Shown here: piece by piece, positions 7,313 to 17,878 of the stretch | Layout of the letters: each line of letters starts with the position of its first letter | Position numbering within the stretch: position 1 is the first letter of the stretch | Assembly: GCF_026627255.1 (NCBI RefSeq) | Contig: NZ_JAPNLM010000003.1 | Location: 124,001 to 188,000, forward strand | Direction: 5' to 3' | Length of the DNA: 64,000 nt | DNA from: Streptomyces antarcticus | Lineage (GTDB): Bacteria > Actinomycetota > Actinomycetes > Streptomycetales > Streptomycetaceae | Notes under the pieces: generated by a model | What the model was told of the DNA's origin: nothing | The model's input: only the letters and a program-made list of their open reading frames with translations | Database searches by the model: none | Translations under genes and position numbers: made by a program

Positions 7313-9412
7313 TCAGCCGGTGGGTGCGGTCGTGCCGCCCAGGAACGCCGTCTCGTACGCCGCGTCGCCGATCGCCGCGCGGGCCTGCCGCTCGCCCCGG
7401 TCCCGCAGGGCCGTCAGCGAGGGCGAGCCGCCCATCTGCGGGCGGCCGACCGTGCGCCACCAGGCGTGCCCGGTGCCCAGCAGGCGTGCCGCCAGTTCCC
7501 CGTCGCCCAGCGCGGCGACCGCCGCCGCCAGCAGGTCCAGGCCGAGCGCGATGCCGAACCGGTCGCCGAGCAGCCGCTTGCCGGACAGCATGGCCCGTAC
7601 GTGGCGGGCCGCCTCCCCGTGGTCGCCCAGGCCCAGCGCGGCCACCGCGAGGATGTAGTCCGCGTACGCCCGCAGCCAGCGCTCGCCCAGCTCCGCGCAG
7701 GCCTCCCGCAGGGAGTGCGCCTCCGCCGTGGCCTCCTCGTACCGCCCCAAATCGCACAGCGCGTAGCCGGTGGCCAGTTTGCACAGCAGCCAGCCGGGGG
7801 CGCTGGTGCGCCCGCCGTGGCCGGCCCGCGCCCGCGGGCCGGCCAGAGCGAGGGCCCGCAGGGGATCGCCGGGCATCAGGACCGCCACCGCCGACAAGTA
7901 CGCGGCCCGCAGCTCCCGTTCGGGGTCCGCCAGCCGGGCCGCCGCCCTGGTGCACTGCGCGCCGATCTCCCGGGCCGCGTCCATGTCGCCCTGGAGCATC
8001 ACCGTGAGTCCGAGCGCCCATTGGGCCTGGTTGTACGCGGCGCCCGCGGGCGGGGCGGCCCGCAGGGCGCGTTCCAGGAAGCCCCGGCCCTCGTGGACGT
8101 GTCCGCACGCGAACCAGTAGAACCACAGCGCGCCGGCCATCTCCAGCGCGGCCGTCGGGTCCGACCCCAGCAGGTGTTCCAGCGCCGTGCGCAGCTGCGC
8201 GCGCTCGGCGGTCGTCCTGCGGTACCAGTCCAGCTGGCCGGGGCCCAGCCAGCCCCGGTCGGCGGCCTGGGCGAGGGCGGCGTACCAGTGGGCGTGCCGG
8301 TCGGCGACGAGCCGGACCTCGCCGAGCTCGGCCAGCCAGCCGTGTCCGTACTCGCGGATCGTGTCGAGCATCCGGTAGCGGGTCCCGGCGCCCCGCTCCT
8401 CGGTGCGGCGGACCACCGACTTGGCGACCAGGCCCGCCAGTGCCCGCTCCACCCGGGCGGCGGGCAGCGGTCCGCCCGCGCAGACGGCGCGGGCCGCGGC
8501 GGCGTCGAAGTCGCCGCTGAAGACGGAGAGCCTGGCCCAGAGCAGCCGTTCCACCGGCTCGCACAGCTCGTGGCTCCAGCCGATCGCGGTCCGCATGGTC
8601 TGGTGCCGGGCCGGGCGGGCGGTGCGGGTGTCCGCAAGCACGTCGAACCGCGCGCCGAGCCGGTCGGCCATCTGCTCCAGGCTCCACCGCCGCATCCGGG
8701 CGCCGGCGAGCTCCAGGGCGAGCGGGATCCCGTCCAGGCGCCGGCACACCTCGGCGGCGACCCCGGCCCGGTCCGGGTCGGCGAAGGCGGCGGCCGCCCG
8801 CGGGGCGGCGGTGAGGGCGCGGGCGCGGAAAAGGGCGAGGGCGTCGCTGTCAGGGCCCTCGCAGGGCAGCGGGCGGACGTCGACGACCCGCTCGCCGGGG
8901 GAGCCGAGCGGCTCCCTGGAAGTGACCAGGACCGTCAACCCGGGTGCGGACTGGAGGAGTTCGCCCACGAGATGGCGGCAGTCGGCCACCAGGTGCTCGC
9001 AGGTGTCCAGGACGAGGAGCAGAGTCTTGTCCGCCATCCAGGCGCACAGCTCCTCGTCGAGGGGGGCCGCGGAGTGGTCGTCGAGGCCGACGGCGTGGGC
9101 CACGGTCGCGGTGAGCAGGCGCGGGTCGCGCAGGGGTGACAGCTCGACCCACCAGACGCCGTCGGGGCGCTCCCGGCGGGCGCGGGCGGCGGCCCGCAGG
9201 GCGAGCCGGGACTTGCCGACGCCGCCCACCCCCGTCAGCGTGACCAGCCGCCGCTCGCGCAACAGTCCTTCCAGCAGGCCGAGTTCTCGCTCCCGGCCGA
9301 CGAAGCTCGCCGATTCCGGCGGCAGGTTTCCCGGCACGGATTCAGATTCTGGCTCAGGGCCGCCGGCATCCGCGTCTGCCTGATTGTTGTTGACCGAGTA
9401 CTCTCCGAACAC
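7313..9412 (-). CDS. STAND/NB-ARC ATPase regulator without DNA-binding domain
   Basis: This 699-residue protein belongs to the AfsR/LuxR-type STAND ATPases. An NB-ARC module begins near residue 37 (FVGRERELGLLEGLL), with a Walker A GVGGVGKS at about 61-68, a Walker B TLLLVLDTCEHL near 130 and a winged-helix/arm region. The C-terminal half is TPR-like helical repeats. Relatives usually carry an N-terminal SARP domain or a C-terminal LuxR helix-turn-helix; this one has neither and stops just where a LuxR domain would begin. The GTG at 9412 is the first start after the last upstream stop. It probably acts through a partner protein or is a remnant of a full regulator. Confidence 0.8.
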   Translation of the reverse strand: MFGEYSVNNNQADADAGGPEPESESVPGNLPPESASFVGRERELGLLEGLLRERRLVTLTGVGGVGKSRLALRAAARARRERPDGVWWVELSPLRDPRLLTATVAHAVGLDDHSAAPLDEELCAWMADKTLLLVLDTCEHLVADCRHLVGELLQSAPGLTVLVTSREPLGSPGERVVDVRPLPCEGPDSDALALFRARALTAAPRAAAAFADPDRAGVAAEVCRRLDGIPLALELAGARMRRWSLEQMADRLGARFDVLADTRTARPARHQTMRTAIGWSHELCEPVERLLWARLSVFSGDFDAAAARAVCAGGPLPAARVERALAGLVAKSVVRRTEERGAGTRYRMLDTIREYGHGWLAELGEVRLVADRHAHWYAALAQAADRGWLGPGQLDWYRRTTAERAQLRTALEHLLGSDPTAALEMAGALWFYWFACGHVHEGRGFLERALRAAPPAGAAYNQAQWALGLTVMLQGDMDAAREIGAQCTRAAARLADPERELRAAYLSAVAVLMPGDPLRALALAGPRARAGHGGRTSAPGWLLCKLATGYALCDLGRYEEATAEAHSLREACAELGERWLRAYADYILAVAALGLGDHGEAARHVRAMLSGKRLLGDRFGIALGLDLLAAAVAALGDGELAARLLGTGHAWWRTVGRPQMGGSPSLTALRDRGERQARAAIGDAAYETAFLGGTTAPTG

Positions 9413-9474
9413 GGGAGTATTCTGCGTGATCTTCTTGCCCGTGCGTGCGGTTCAGGCTGAATCGCTGTCACATC

Positions 9475-10422
9475 TCATGCGATGAGGGTGACTTCGCGCT
9501 CGGCGGAGAAGGCGCCCCAGTTGCCGTCGGGAAGCCTGGCGCGGAGCTTGACCCGCCACACGGTGCCGGGGGGCTCGGTCACGGTGAGCCGGTGTTCCAC
9601 CCGGCCCGCGGGCACCGCGCCCGCGCCGAACTGCACGGTGGTCGTGAGCCGTCCGTTGACGTGGAGTTCGTAGTCGCTGGTCTCGCGGCCCGTGTCCGGC
9701 GCGGTCCAGGAGAGGGTGACCGTGCCGGGGGAGGCGGTCGCGGTGAACCCGGAGGGTGCCGTGCCCGGCGCGCCGCCCGCGGCGGGCGGGGTGGTGACGT
9801 CCACGGCCGGGCCGTCGGGGGAGGAGTGGTCGGCTCCGTCCCGGGCCCGGACGGTGAAGGTGTAGACGGTGTCCGGCTGGAGGCCGCTCAGGGCGGTCGA
9901 GGTCTCGCCCGGGCCGGCGGTGTGGATGCGGACGCCGCCCTGGTAGACGTCGTACGCCGTCACGCCCGTGTCGTCGGTCGCGGCGGTCCAGGTCATCAGC
10001 GCGGACCGGGGCCCGGTCGCCCGGCCCCCGGTGGCGGCCGGGGCGGTGGGGGCCGCGCGGTCCTCGGCCTTCGCGGCGGGGGTGGTCGCCCCGACGGCGG
10101 GACCCGCCCCGGAGACGTTCCCGGCGGCGTCCCGGGCCCGGACGGTGAAGGCGTACGCGGTCTGCGGCGCGAGGCCGGTGACGTCCACCATGGTCTTCTC
10201 CGCGGGGAGTTCCCGGACCATGCGGCCTGCCTGGAAGACCTGGTAGCCGGTCACCCCGTCCCGGTCCGCCGCGGCGTCCCACATGACGTGCACGGTGGTG
10301 GCGCTGCCCGCCTGGGCGGTCAGCCCGGCGGGGGCGGGCGGGGCCTGGGTGTCGGACGCGGTGCACGCCGCCAGGCCGGTCAGGGCCAGGCAGAGGGCCA
10401 GCGTGGGGGCGCTGCGTCGCAC
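9475..10422 (-). CDS. Lipoprotein with fibronectin type III domains
   Basis: This 315-residue protein has a lipoprotein signal peptide with the lipobox LAAC (lipid-modified Cys at about 20). Three FnIII-like domains follow, marked by repeated VTGL.P.TAY.FTVRARD motifs. The first two are closely similar to each other and the third is more divergent (TLSWTAPDTG...). Such domains are common linkers in secreted glycan-active enzymes, but no catalytic domain is present here. It probably sits on the outer face of the membrane as an adhesion or scaffold protein. The precise role is unknown. Confidence 0.8.
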   Translation of the reverse strand: MRRSAPTLALCLALTGLAACTASDTQAPPAPAGLTAQAGSATTVHVMWDAAADRDGVTGYQVFQAGRMVRELPAEKTMVDVTGLAPQTAYAFTVRARDAAGNVSGAGPAVGATTPAAKAEDRAAPTAPAATGGRATGPRSALMTWTAATDDTGVTAYDVYQGGVRIHTAGPGETSTALSGLQPDTVYTFTVRARDGADHSSPDGPAVDVTTPPAAGGAPGTAPSGFTATASPGTVTLSWTAPDTGRETSDYELHVNGRLTTTVQFGAGAVPAGRVEHRLTVTEPPGTVWRVKLRARLPDGNWGAFSAEREVTLIA

Positions 10423-10626
10423 GGGGGTGCCTTCCTCGGCTTGCTCGGCTTCTCTCGCCGGCGCTCCTCGGCGTTTCCCGGCGCCTTCCCGCCTCTTGGT
10501 GAGCGCTTTAAAGGTCTAGACATATATGGCACGAGAGGCTCGGGGTGGGCAAGCCCCCTGCCGCCCCGGGGTGGGCGGGGGCCGTCGTTGTGACCGGGTT
10601 CGCCTTCTTCTGATCCCGTCTGGCAT

Positions 10627-10647
10627 TATTGCGATCTCTTTGCAATA
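10627..10647. promoter_or_regulatory. Nur box (nickel-responsive operator)
   Basis: The site reads TTGCGA-N5-TTGCAA (10629-10645) inside a TATTGC/GCAATA inverted repeat (10627-10632, 10642-10647). This fits the tTGCaa-N5-ttGCAA Nur box that I recall for the Fur-family nickel repressor Nur of Streptomyces coelicolor. It lies just upstream of the nikA-like gene, so Ni-Nur would be expected to shut the operon off when nickel is plentiful. Confidence 0.75.
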
Positions 10648-10678
10648 GCAGAAGATCATGAACAGGGATGTGTACAGC

Positions 10679-12274
10679 ATGACGGCCCGGACAGTACGGG
10701 GAGTGGCCCGCGCGACGCTGGCCGCCGCACTCATCACGGGCGTGGCGGCCTGCTCGAACCCCGGCGGAGGTGCCGCCGGGGGGTCCGCGGACTCCGCCGT
10801 CGTCGGCATCGCGACCGAACCGGAGAGCCTGAGCCCGCTGCTCGGCTACGGCAAGGACGGCAACTCCAAGATCTTCGACGGGCTGCTCGCACACGACGCG
10901 GACCTGAAGCTGAAGCCCGCGCTGGCCGAGGCCCTTCCCGAGGTCAGCGCGGACGGGCTCACCTACACGTACAAGCTGCGCCAGGGCGTGAAGTTCAGCG
11001 ACGGGCAGCCCTTCTCCGCCGAGGACGTCGTCTTCACCTACCGCACGATCCTCGACGCGAAGACGAACAACGCCTCCAAGACCGAGCTCGACGCCGTCGC
11101 GGGCGTCGAGGCACGCGGCGCGGACACGGTCGTCTTCACCCTGAAGTACCCCTACGCCCCGTTCGCCGAGCGGACCGTGCTGCCGATCGCCCCCGAGCAC
11201 GTCGCGGGCCGGCAGGACGTCAACAGCGGCGAGTTCACCACCCGGCCCGTCGGTACCGGCCCCTACCTGCTCACCGGCTGGTCCAAGGGCGAGAAGCTCA
11301 GCTTCAAGGCGAACCCCGGCTACTGGGGCGGCGAGCCCGCGGTGAAGAAGTTCACCATGGCCGTCATCAAGGACGACGACGTCCGCGCGACCCGGCTGCG
11401 CTCCGGCGAGCTGGACGCGGCGATCCTGCCGCCGAACCTCGCCGAGGGGTTCGCCGCCGACAAGGCGCGCACGACGCTCGCCGCCAAGACCTTCGACTAC
11501 CGCACCGTGACCCTCCCGACGCACCACCCGGTCACCGGGGACCTCGCGGTCCGCCGCGCGCTGGACACAGCCGTCGACCGCACGACCATGGTCGACAAGC
11601 TCCTGGAGGGCGCGGGCAAGCCCGCCTTCGGGCCGGTCCCCACCGGCAGCCCGTGGTTCACGGCGGGCACCGAGCGCGCCCACGACCTCGGGAAGGCGCA
11701 GCGGATCCTCGACGACGCCGGCTGGAAGCCGGGCGCGGACGGGGTCCGCGTCAAGGACGGGGTCCGCGCGTCCTTCCCGCTCTGGTACACCTCCGGCGAC
11801 AAGATCCGTCAGGACCACGCGCTCGCCTTCGCCTCCGACGCCAAGAAGGCCGGCGTCGAGGTCAAGACCGAGGCGGGGACCTGGGAGGTCATCGAGCCCC
11901 GGATGAAGACCGACGCCGTCCTCGCCGGCGGCGGCTCCCCGGCCGACCCCGACTTCGACCAGTACCTGCTGCTGACCTCCTCCCTCGCGGGCGACGGCTT
12001 CAACAACATGGCCTGGTACGACAACCCGGCCGTCGACCGGGCGCTGACCGACGGCCGCCGCGGCGGTGACCCGGCCGCGCGCAAGGCCGCGTACGACACC
12101 GTGCAGCGCGAGCTCGTGAAGAAGCCGGGCTACGTCTTCCTCACCCACATCGACCACCTGTACGTCGTCAACGACAAGTGGGACGGCCTCACCACGCAGA
12201 TCGAGCCGCACGACCACGGCCTCGGCACCGGCCCCTGGTGGAACGTCGAGACCTGGAAGCCGAAGCAGAAGTGA
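10679..12274 (+). CDS. nikA: Nickel ABC transporter substrate-binding lipoprotein
   Basis: This cluster-C (SBP_bac_5) solute-binding lipoprotein has a signal peptide with lipobox VAAC. Family marks include TEPESLSPLLG at the start of the mature chain and the VKFSDGQPFSAEDVVFTY signature. Length (531 residues) is normal. Family membership alone would fit peptides, opines or nickel. The Nur box immediately upstream is the reason for the nickel call. The ATG at 10679 has AGGGA upstream; another ATG at 10658 would add 7 residues. It leads a five-gene operon with overlapping stops and starts. Confidence 0.8.
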   Translation: MTARTVRGVARATLAAALITGVAACSNPGGGAAGGSADSAVVGIATEPESLSPLLGYGKDGNSKIFDGLLAHDADLKLKPALAEALPEVSADGLTYTYKLRQGVKFSDGQPFSAEDVVFTYRTILDAKTNNASKTELDAVAGVEARGADTVVFTLKYPYAPFAERTVLPIAPEHVAGRQDVNSGEFTTRPVGTGPYLLTGWSKGEKLSFKANPGYWGGEPAVKKFTMAVIKDDDVRATRLRSGELDAAILPPNLAEGFAADKARTTLAAKTFDYRTVTLPTHHPVTGDLAVRRALDTAVDRTTMVDKLLEGAGKPAFGPVPTGSPWFTAGTERAHDLGKAQRILDDAGWKPGADGVRVKDGVRASFPLWYTSGDKIRQDHALAFASDAKKAGVEVKTEAGTWEVIEPRMKTDAVLAGGGSPADPDFDQYLLLTSSLAGDGFNNMAWYDNPAVDRALTDGRRGGDPAARKAAYDTVQRELVKKPGYVFLTHIDHLYVVNDKWDGLTTQIEPHDHGLGTGPWWNVETWKPKQK

Positions 12275-12284
12275 GCCGGGCGAC

Positions 12285-13286
12285 GTGACCTCCCCCGCCG
12301 GCCGCCTCCCCTGGGGGCCGATGGCGCGCATGGCGGGGCGGCGGACGCTCTTCGCCGCCCCCGTCCTGCTCGTCGTCACCTTCGGGGTCTTCGCCATCGC
12401 CGCGTTGTCCCCCTTCGACCCCGTCAAGGCGTACGCCGGCACGGCGGGACTGACCGCCTCGCAGGCCGACCTCGACCAGCTGCGCGCCAACCTCGGCGCG
12501 GACCAGCCGCTCGTCGCGCGCTGGTGGGACTGGCTCACCTCGGCGCTCACCGGCGACCTCGGCACCTCCGCCGTCATGCGCCAGCCCGTCGCCGACGTCA
12601 TCGGGGAACGGCTGGGCTGGTCCGCGCTGCTCGCCGCGAGCGCCTTCGCGGTGGCCGTGCTGCTCGGGACCGCGCTCGGCGTGCTGGCCGCGCGCCGCCA
12701 GGGCGGGCTCCTGGACCGGGCCGTCAGCTCGCTGGCCTACACCCTGGAGGCGGCCCCCGCGTTCTGGCTGGGGCTGCTGGCCATCTGGTTCTTCTCGGTG
12801 CACCTCGGAGTGCTGCCCTCGGGCGGCCTCACCGACGCGGGCAGCGACGTGGTCACCCCAGGCCAGGTCGCCTCGCACCTGGTGCTGCCCGCGCTCGTGC
12901 TGGGGGTCTCCCAGCTGCCCTGGTTCTTCCTGTACGTCCGCCAGGGCGTGGCCGACGCCCTGGCGGAGGACCCCGTACGCGGCGCCCGCGCGCGGGGCCT
13001 GGCCGAGCGGGGCGTCCTGGTCGGGCACGCCCTGCGCTCCGGCATGCTGCCGATGCTGACGCTGGTCGGCTCACGGGTGCCGGAACTGATCACCGGCGCG
13101 CTGCTGGTGGAGACCGTCTTCAGCTGGCCGGGCATCGCGGCGGCGACCGTACAGGCCGCGACCTCGGTGGACTTCCCGCTGCTGGCGGCGCTGACGGTGC
13201 TGGCCACGGCGGCGGTGCTCGCCGGGAACCTGCTGTCCGACCTGCTGTACGGGCTGGCCGACCCGAGGGTGGGCTTCGATGGCTGA
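12285..13286 (+). CDS. nikB: Nickel ABC transporter permease
   Basis: This 333-residue inner-membrane permease is of the DppB/OppB/NikB type, with about six membrane helices and the EAA-loop region (EDPVRGARARGLAERGVL, about 225-245) that docks to the ATPases. The C-terminal ETVFSWPGIAAATV segment is typical of this family. The GTG at 12285 lies 10 bp after nikA; an ATG 36 bp further in is an alternative. It forms the channel with nikC. Confidence 0.85.
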   Translation: MTSPAGRLPWGPMARMAGRRTLFAAPVLLVVTFGVFAIAALSPFDPVKAYAGTAGLTASQADLDQLRANLGADQPLVARWWDWLTSALTGDLGTSAVMRQPVADVIGERLGWSALLAASAFAVAVLLGTALGVLAARRQGGLLDRAVSSLAYTLEAAPAFWLGLLAIWFFSVHLGVLPSGGLTDAGSDVVTPGQVASHLVLPALVLGVSQLPWFFLYVRQGVADALAEDPVRGARARGLAERGVLVGHALRSGMLPMLTLVGSRVPELITGALLVETVFSWPGIAAATVQAATSVDFPLLAALTVLATAAVLAGNLLSDLLYGLADPRVGFDG

Positions 13287-14244
13287 GCCGGTGACCGGGC
13301 GGGTGCCCGGAACGACGGGGACGACGGCGGAAGGCGGGCCGGTGAAGGCGGCGGAAGGCGGGCCCGTGGAGACGGTGGAGGCCGGGCCGGTGTGGAAGCC
13401 GGCCGGGACCGTGCGGAGTTCCACGCGGACCCTGCGGGTGCGGGTCTCGGCGGCGATCGTGCTGCTGATCGCGCTGGCGGTCCTGCTGGTGCCACCGCTG
13501 GCGCAGCTGGACCAGCAGGCGGTCGACCTGTCGGCGAAGCTGCTGCCGCCTTCGTGGGCCCATCCCTTCGGGACCGACGACGTCGGGCGCGACCTGCTGC
13601 TCCGCTGCGTCTACGGGCTGCGGGTCTCACTGCTGGTGGGCCTGGTGGCGGCGCTCGTCGCCACCGTCCTCGGCACGGCGGTGGGTGCGGCCGCGGGGGC
13701 ACTGGGCGGGTGGACCGACCGGCTGGTGATGCGGGCCGTGGACACCCTGTCCTCGATCCCGCACCTGCTGCTGGGCATTTTCATCGTCGCCATGTTCCGA
13801 CCGGGCGTCTGGCCGGTGGTCGTCTCCGTCGCCGTCACCCACTGGCTGTCGACGGCCCGCATCGTCCGCGCCGAGGTCCTGTCCCTGCGCGGCCGCCCGT
13901 ACGTGGACGCCGCGATCTCCGGCGGCGCCTCGCGGTGGCGGGTCGCCGTCCGTCACCTGGTGCCCGGAGTGCTTCCGCAAGCGGGTCTGGCCGCCGTGCT
14001 GATGGTGCCGCACGCCATGTGGCACGAGTCCGCCCTGTCGTTCCTCGGCCTCGGCCTGCCGGCGCACCAGGCCAGCCTGGGCAACCTCGTACAGAGCGCC
14101 CGCGGCTCGCTGCTCGCCGGTGACTGGTGGCCCACCCTCTTCCCGGGACTCCTGCTGATCATCCCGACCCTGGCCATCGCCGGACTCGCGGGTGCCTGGC
14201 GCGACCGCCTCAACCCCCGCCGCCGCTCGGAGCTGAGCCTGTGA
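13279..14244 (+). CDS. nikC: Nickel ABC transporter permease
   Basis: This 321-residue permease is of the DppC/OppC/NikC type. An N-terminal tail of about 45 residues, rich in Gly, Thr and Pro, precedes the first helix. Then comes the HPFGTDDVGRDLLLRCVYG motif characteristic of OppC-type permeases, and the EAA loop SLRGRPYVDAAISGGASRWR. It overlaps nikB by 8 bp, which implies translational coupling. The odd low-complexity N-terminus is encoded by a local GGCGG-rich repeat and is probably unstructured. Confidence 0.85.
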   Translation: MAEPVTGRVPGTTGTTAEGGPVKAAEGGPVETVEAGPVWKPAGTVRSSTRTLRVRVSAAIVLLIALAVLLVPPLAQLDQQAVDLSAKLLPPSWAHPFGTDDVGRDLLLRCVYGLRVSLLVGLVAALVATVLGTAVGAAAGALGGWTDRLVMRAVDTLSSIPHLLLGIFIVAMFRPGVWPVVVSVAVTHWLSTARIVRAEVLSLRGRPYVDAAISGGASRWRVAVRHLVPGVLPQAGLAAVLMVPHAMWHESALSFLGLGLPAHQASLGNLVQSARGSLLAGDWWPTLFPGLLLIIPTLAIAGLAGAWRDRLNPRRRSELSL

Positions 14245-15291
14245 CCCGCCACCACCCCGCCGACGCCGCCGGGGTACGCCCCGCAGGCCCGGCCCCGGCC
14301 GGGGACCCGGGCCCGGCCGGTTCCGGTACCGGCCCCGGCGCGCCCGTGCTCGCCGTCGACGGGCTCTCCGTACGCTTCCGCATGCGCGCGGGCCGCCACG
14401 TCGAGGCCGTCACCGGCGCCTCCTTCCGCCTCGCCCCCGGCGAGTGCCTCGCCCTCGTCGGCGAGAGCGGCTGTGGCAAGTCCGTGCTCGCCTCGGCCCT
14501 CCTCGGCCTGCTCCCCGGCAACGCCGAGACCGCCGGCTCGGCCCGGCTCGCCGACGGGCTCGACCTGCTCGCCGCCGACGAGCGCACCCTCGCCCGGACC
14601 GTACGCGGCCGCCGCGTCGGCCTGGTCCCGCAGAGCCCGGCCGCGCACCTCACCCCGGTCCGCACGATCCGGGCCCACCTGGAGGAGACCGTCCGCGAAC
14701 TGGTCCGGCCCGCGGTGCCCGCGCCCCGCGGGCGGCTGCGCGGGGACGCGCTGCGCGCCGCCGCGGAGGCCGCCGCCGAGCGGGCCGCCTTTCCCGCCGG
14801 CCACCTCGACCGCTACCCCCACGAACTCTCCGGCGGCCTCGCCCAGCGCGCCGCCACCGCGCTCGCGCTGGTCGGCGACGCCCCGCTCCTCCTCGCGGAC
14901 GAGCCGACCACCGGCCTCGACCGGGAGCTCGTCCACCGCACCGTCGACGAACTGCGCGCCCACACCCGCGACGTCGGCCGGGCCCTGCTGATGATCACCC
15001 ACGACCTCGCCGCCGCCGAGCGGATCGCCGACACCGTCGCCGTCATGTACGCCGGCCGGATCGTGGAACTGGCCCCCGCCGCCGCCTTCTTCGGCGCGCC
15101 CGGCCCCCGCCACCCCTACGCCGCCGGCCTGCTCGACGCCCTGCCCGAGCGGGCCTTCACCCCCATCCCCGGCGCCCCGCCCGAGCTCGGCGCGCTCCCG
15201 CCCGGCTGCGCCTTCGCCGCCCGCTGCGCCCGCGCCGACGACGCTTGCCGCGCCGAGCGGCCCGCGCTCACCGAAGGGGTGGCCTGCCACC

Positions 15292-15299
<8 letters not shown>
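14241..15299 (+). CDS. nikD: Nickel ABC transporter ATP-binding protein
   Basis: This 352-residue ABC ATPase has Walker A GESGCGKSVLAS, the signature HELSGGLAQRAA, Walker B LLLADEPTTGLD and H-loop ITHDLAAAE. The C-terminal oligo/dipeptide extension contains a Cys-rich stretch (GCAFAARCARADDACR) typical of Opp/Dpp/Nik ATPases. The GTG at 14241 overlaps the nikC stop by four bases. The signature reads SGGL rather than the usual SGGM or SGGQ. A Pro/Ala-rich N-terminal segment precedes the ABC domain. Confidence 0.85.
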
Positions 15300-15963
<664 letters not shown>

Positions 15964-16223
15964 CCGCCCGTCACGGAACGTCAGCACCCCTACGGCGGCT
16001 CGCGGGCAGCAGCACGGCCGTGACCCTCCGCGACGGCCTCGCGGCCAGGGCGAACGCGGTGTCCGGCCCCGGCCGCCGACCCGCGCTCCTTGATCGACTG
16101 TTGCGCCTTCGTGAATCATCCGCTTCTTCCATGGACTCCTCGGGCACCGCGATCTAGCGTCTGGCGGCGGCGCGACGTCAGACACGATGTCAACAGAACT
16201 GAAGAGAGAGGGAGGAAGCCCGG

Positions 16224-17792
16224 ATGCTCCGAAGAGCGCTGAACTGCGCTGTGGTCCCGGTCGTCGTCGCCTTCACGGCGATGTACGGCATCACGCCGGC
16301 CCAGGCCGAGGAGATACCCAAGGCCCCCGGCCACCGCCTGGTCAGCCACTACGAAGGCAGCCCCGCGGCCGCCGCACCACTGCCCGGCGAGGCGCCGCCG
16401 CAGCACCCCTTCCTCGCGCCCAACGGCCGCAGCGGCATGCACTCCGACGCCGCCGGCAGCGCGACCTCGCCCTGGTCCGGTCCGCTCGGCAAGAACCCGC
16501 AGGTGACCAGCGAGAAGATCGCCGCGCTCGGCGGTGAGTGCGCCACCGCCACCTTCGACTCGGGCGGCCGGCTGGTCACCGTCTGCGGCACGTTCACCGG
16601 CTTCAAGGTCAAGCTGCTGGAGCCCCGCACGCTCGCCACGCTCGCGGAGTACCAGCTCCCGCAGCGTTCCTCCACGGTCGAGGCGATCACCTCGCTCGAC
16701 TTCGCGAAGATCTTCAAGGACACCTCGGGCGGCGCCTACTTCTACCTGGACAACCAGGACCGGGCCGTGCTGGCCGACTCCCGCCAGCACGTCCTGCGCC
16801 TCTCCCACGGGCAGAACCCGGACGGCAGCTGGACGTTCACCGTCGACGACGACTGGGACCTCACCGGCCACGTCCCGCACGACTGCGTGACCTGGACCAA
16901 CCTGAGGCCCAGCGGCACCTGCGACCCCGTCACCTCCGTGATGCCCGACTGGAGCGGCCGCATCTGGTGGGTCACCCGCCAGGGACGCGTCGGCACCGTG
17001 GACCCGGCGACCTCGCGGATCCGCTCCGTACGGCTGGCGGGCGAGGAGATCCAGAACTCCTTCTCGGTCGCCCAGGACGGCGTCTCCATCGTCACCGACC
17101 ACGCCCTGTACAGCTTCCGGGCAGCCGCGGACGGCACACCCGAGGCGCAGTGGCGCCAGACCTACGACCGCGGTACCAAGGCCAAGCCCGGTTCCGTGAA
17201 CCAGGGTTCGGGAACCACACCGGACCTCTTCGGCAACGGCTACGTCGCCATCACCGACAACGCCGACGACCGGATGAACGTGCTCGTCTACCGGCGGGGC
17301 GCGGACGTGCCCGCCGACCAGCGGCTCGTCTGCAAGGTGCCCGTCTTCGGCTCGGGCGCCTCGACCACGGACAACTCCCTGATCACCTGGGGCAACAGCA
17401 TCGTCGTCGAGAACAACTACGGCTACGAGAACCCGACCACCCTGCTCCTCGGCAAATCCGTCGTGGGCGGCGTCAGCCGCATCGACGTCCGGGCCGACGG
17501 CAGCGGCTGCGACACGGTGTGGCAGAGCGCGATCCGCTCGCCCTCCGTCGTCCCCAAGCTCTCCACCGCGAACGGGCTGCTCTACTTCTACGAGAAGGAG
17601 CCCAACTTCTGGGGCATCGACGCCTGGTACCTCACCGCGGTGGACTTCCGCACCGGTGAGCGCCGCTGGCGCCAGCTGACCGGGACCGGCGCGCTGTACG
17701 ACAACAACTGGGCCCCGATCACCCTGGGCCCGGACGGCACGGCCTACGTCGGCGTCTTCAACGGCATCGTCGCGGTACGCGACGGCGGCTGA
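16224..17792 (+). CDS. Secreted beta-propeller-like protein of unknown function
   Basis: This 522-residue protein has a Sec signal peptide cleaved near AQA/EE. A good GGGAGGAAG ribosome binding site precedes the ATG. The mature chain is rich in short beta-strand repeats with Asp/Trp turns (WTFTVDDDWDLTGH, GRIWWVTRQGRVGTVDPATSRI, APITLGPDGTAYVGVFNGIVAV), resembling PQQ/YncE-type propellers. No catalytic residues are obvious. It stands alone with a terminator downstream. I do not recognise a characterised family. Confidence 0.7.
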   Translation: MLRRALNCAVVPVVVAFTAMYGITPAQAEEIPKAPGHRLVSHYEGSPAAAAPLPGEAPPQHPFLAPNGRSGMHSDAAGSATSPWSGPLGKNPQVTSEKIAALGGECATATFDSGGRLVTVCGTFTGFKVKLLEPRTLATLAEYQLPQRSSTVEAITSLDFAKIFKDTSGGAYFYLDNQDRAVLADSRQHVLRLSHGQNPDGSWTFTVDDDWDLTGHVPHDCVTWTNLRPSGTCDPVTSVMPDWSGRIWWVTRQGRVGTVDPATSRIRSVRLAGEEIQNSFSVAQDGVSIVTDHALYSFRAAADGTPEAQWRQTYDRGTKAKPGSVNQGSGTTPDLFGNGYVAITDNADDRMNVLVYRRGADVPADQRLVCKVPVFGSGASTTDNSLITWGNSIVVENNYGYENPTTLLLGKSVVGGVSRIDVRADGSGCDTVWQSAIRSPSVVPKLSTANGLLYFYEKEPNFWGIDAWYLTAVDFRTGERRWRQLTGTGALYDNNWAPITLGPDGTAYVGVFNGIVAVRDGG

Positions 17793-17808
17793 GCCCGCCG
17801 GAGGAGAG

Positions 17809-17833
17809 GGGCGGCACGCCACCCGTGCCGCCC
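17809..17833 (+). terminator. Hairpin terminator
   Basis: Ten-bp perfect arms GGGCGGCACG (17809-17818) and its complement (17824-17833) flank a 5-nt loop, followed by TTCCCT. It lies 16 bp after the stop of the secreted propeller-like gene. Confidence 0.75.
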
Positions 17834-17878
17834 TTCCCTGCGCCCGCCCCGCGCGCGGGAGCCCGTACGCCGGCCCGG

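Noticed and set aside
9475..10422. Chitinase or other glycan-active enzyme
   Set aside because: FnIII domains suggested it, but no catalytic domain is present in the ORF.
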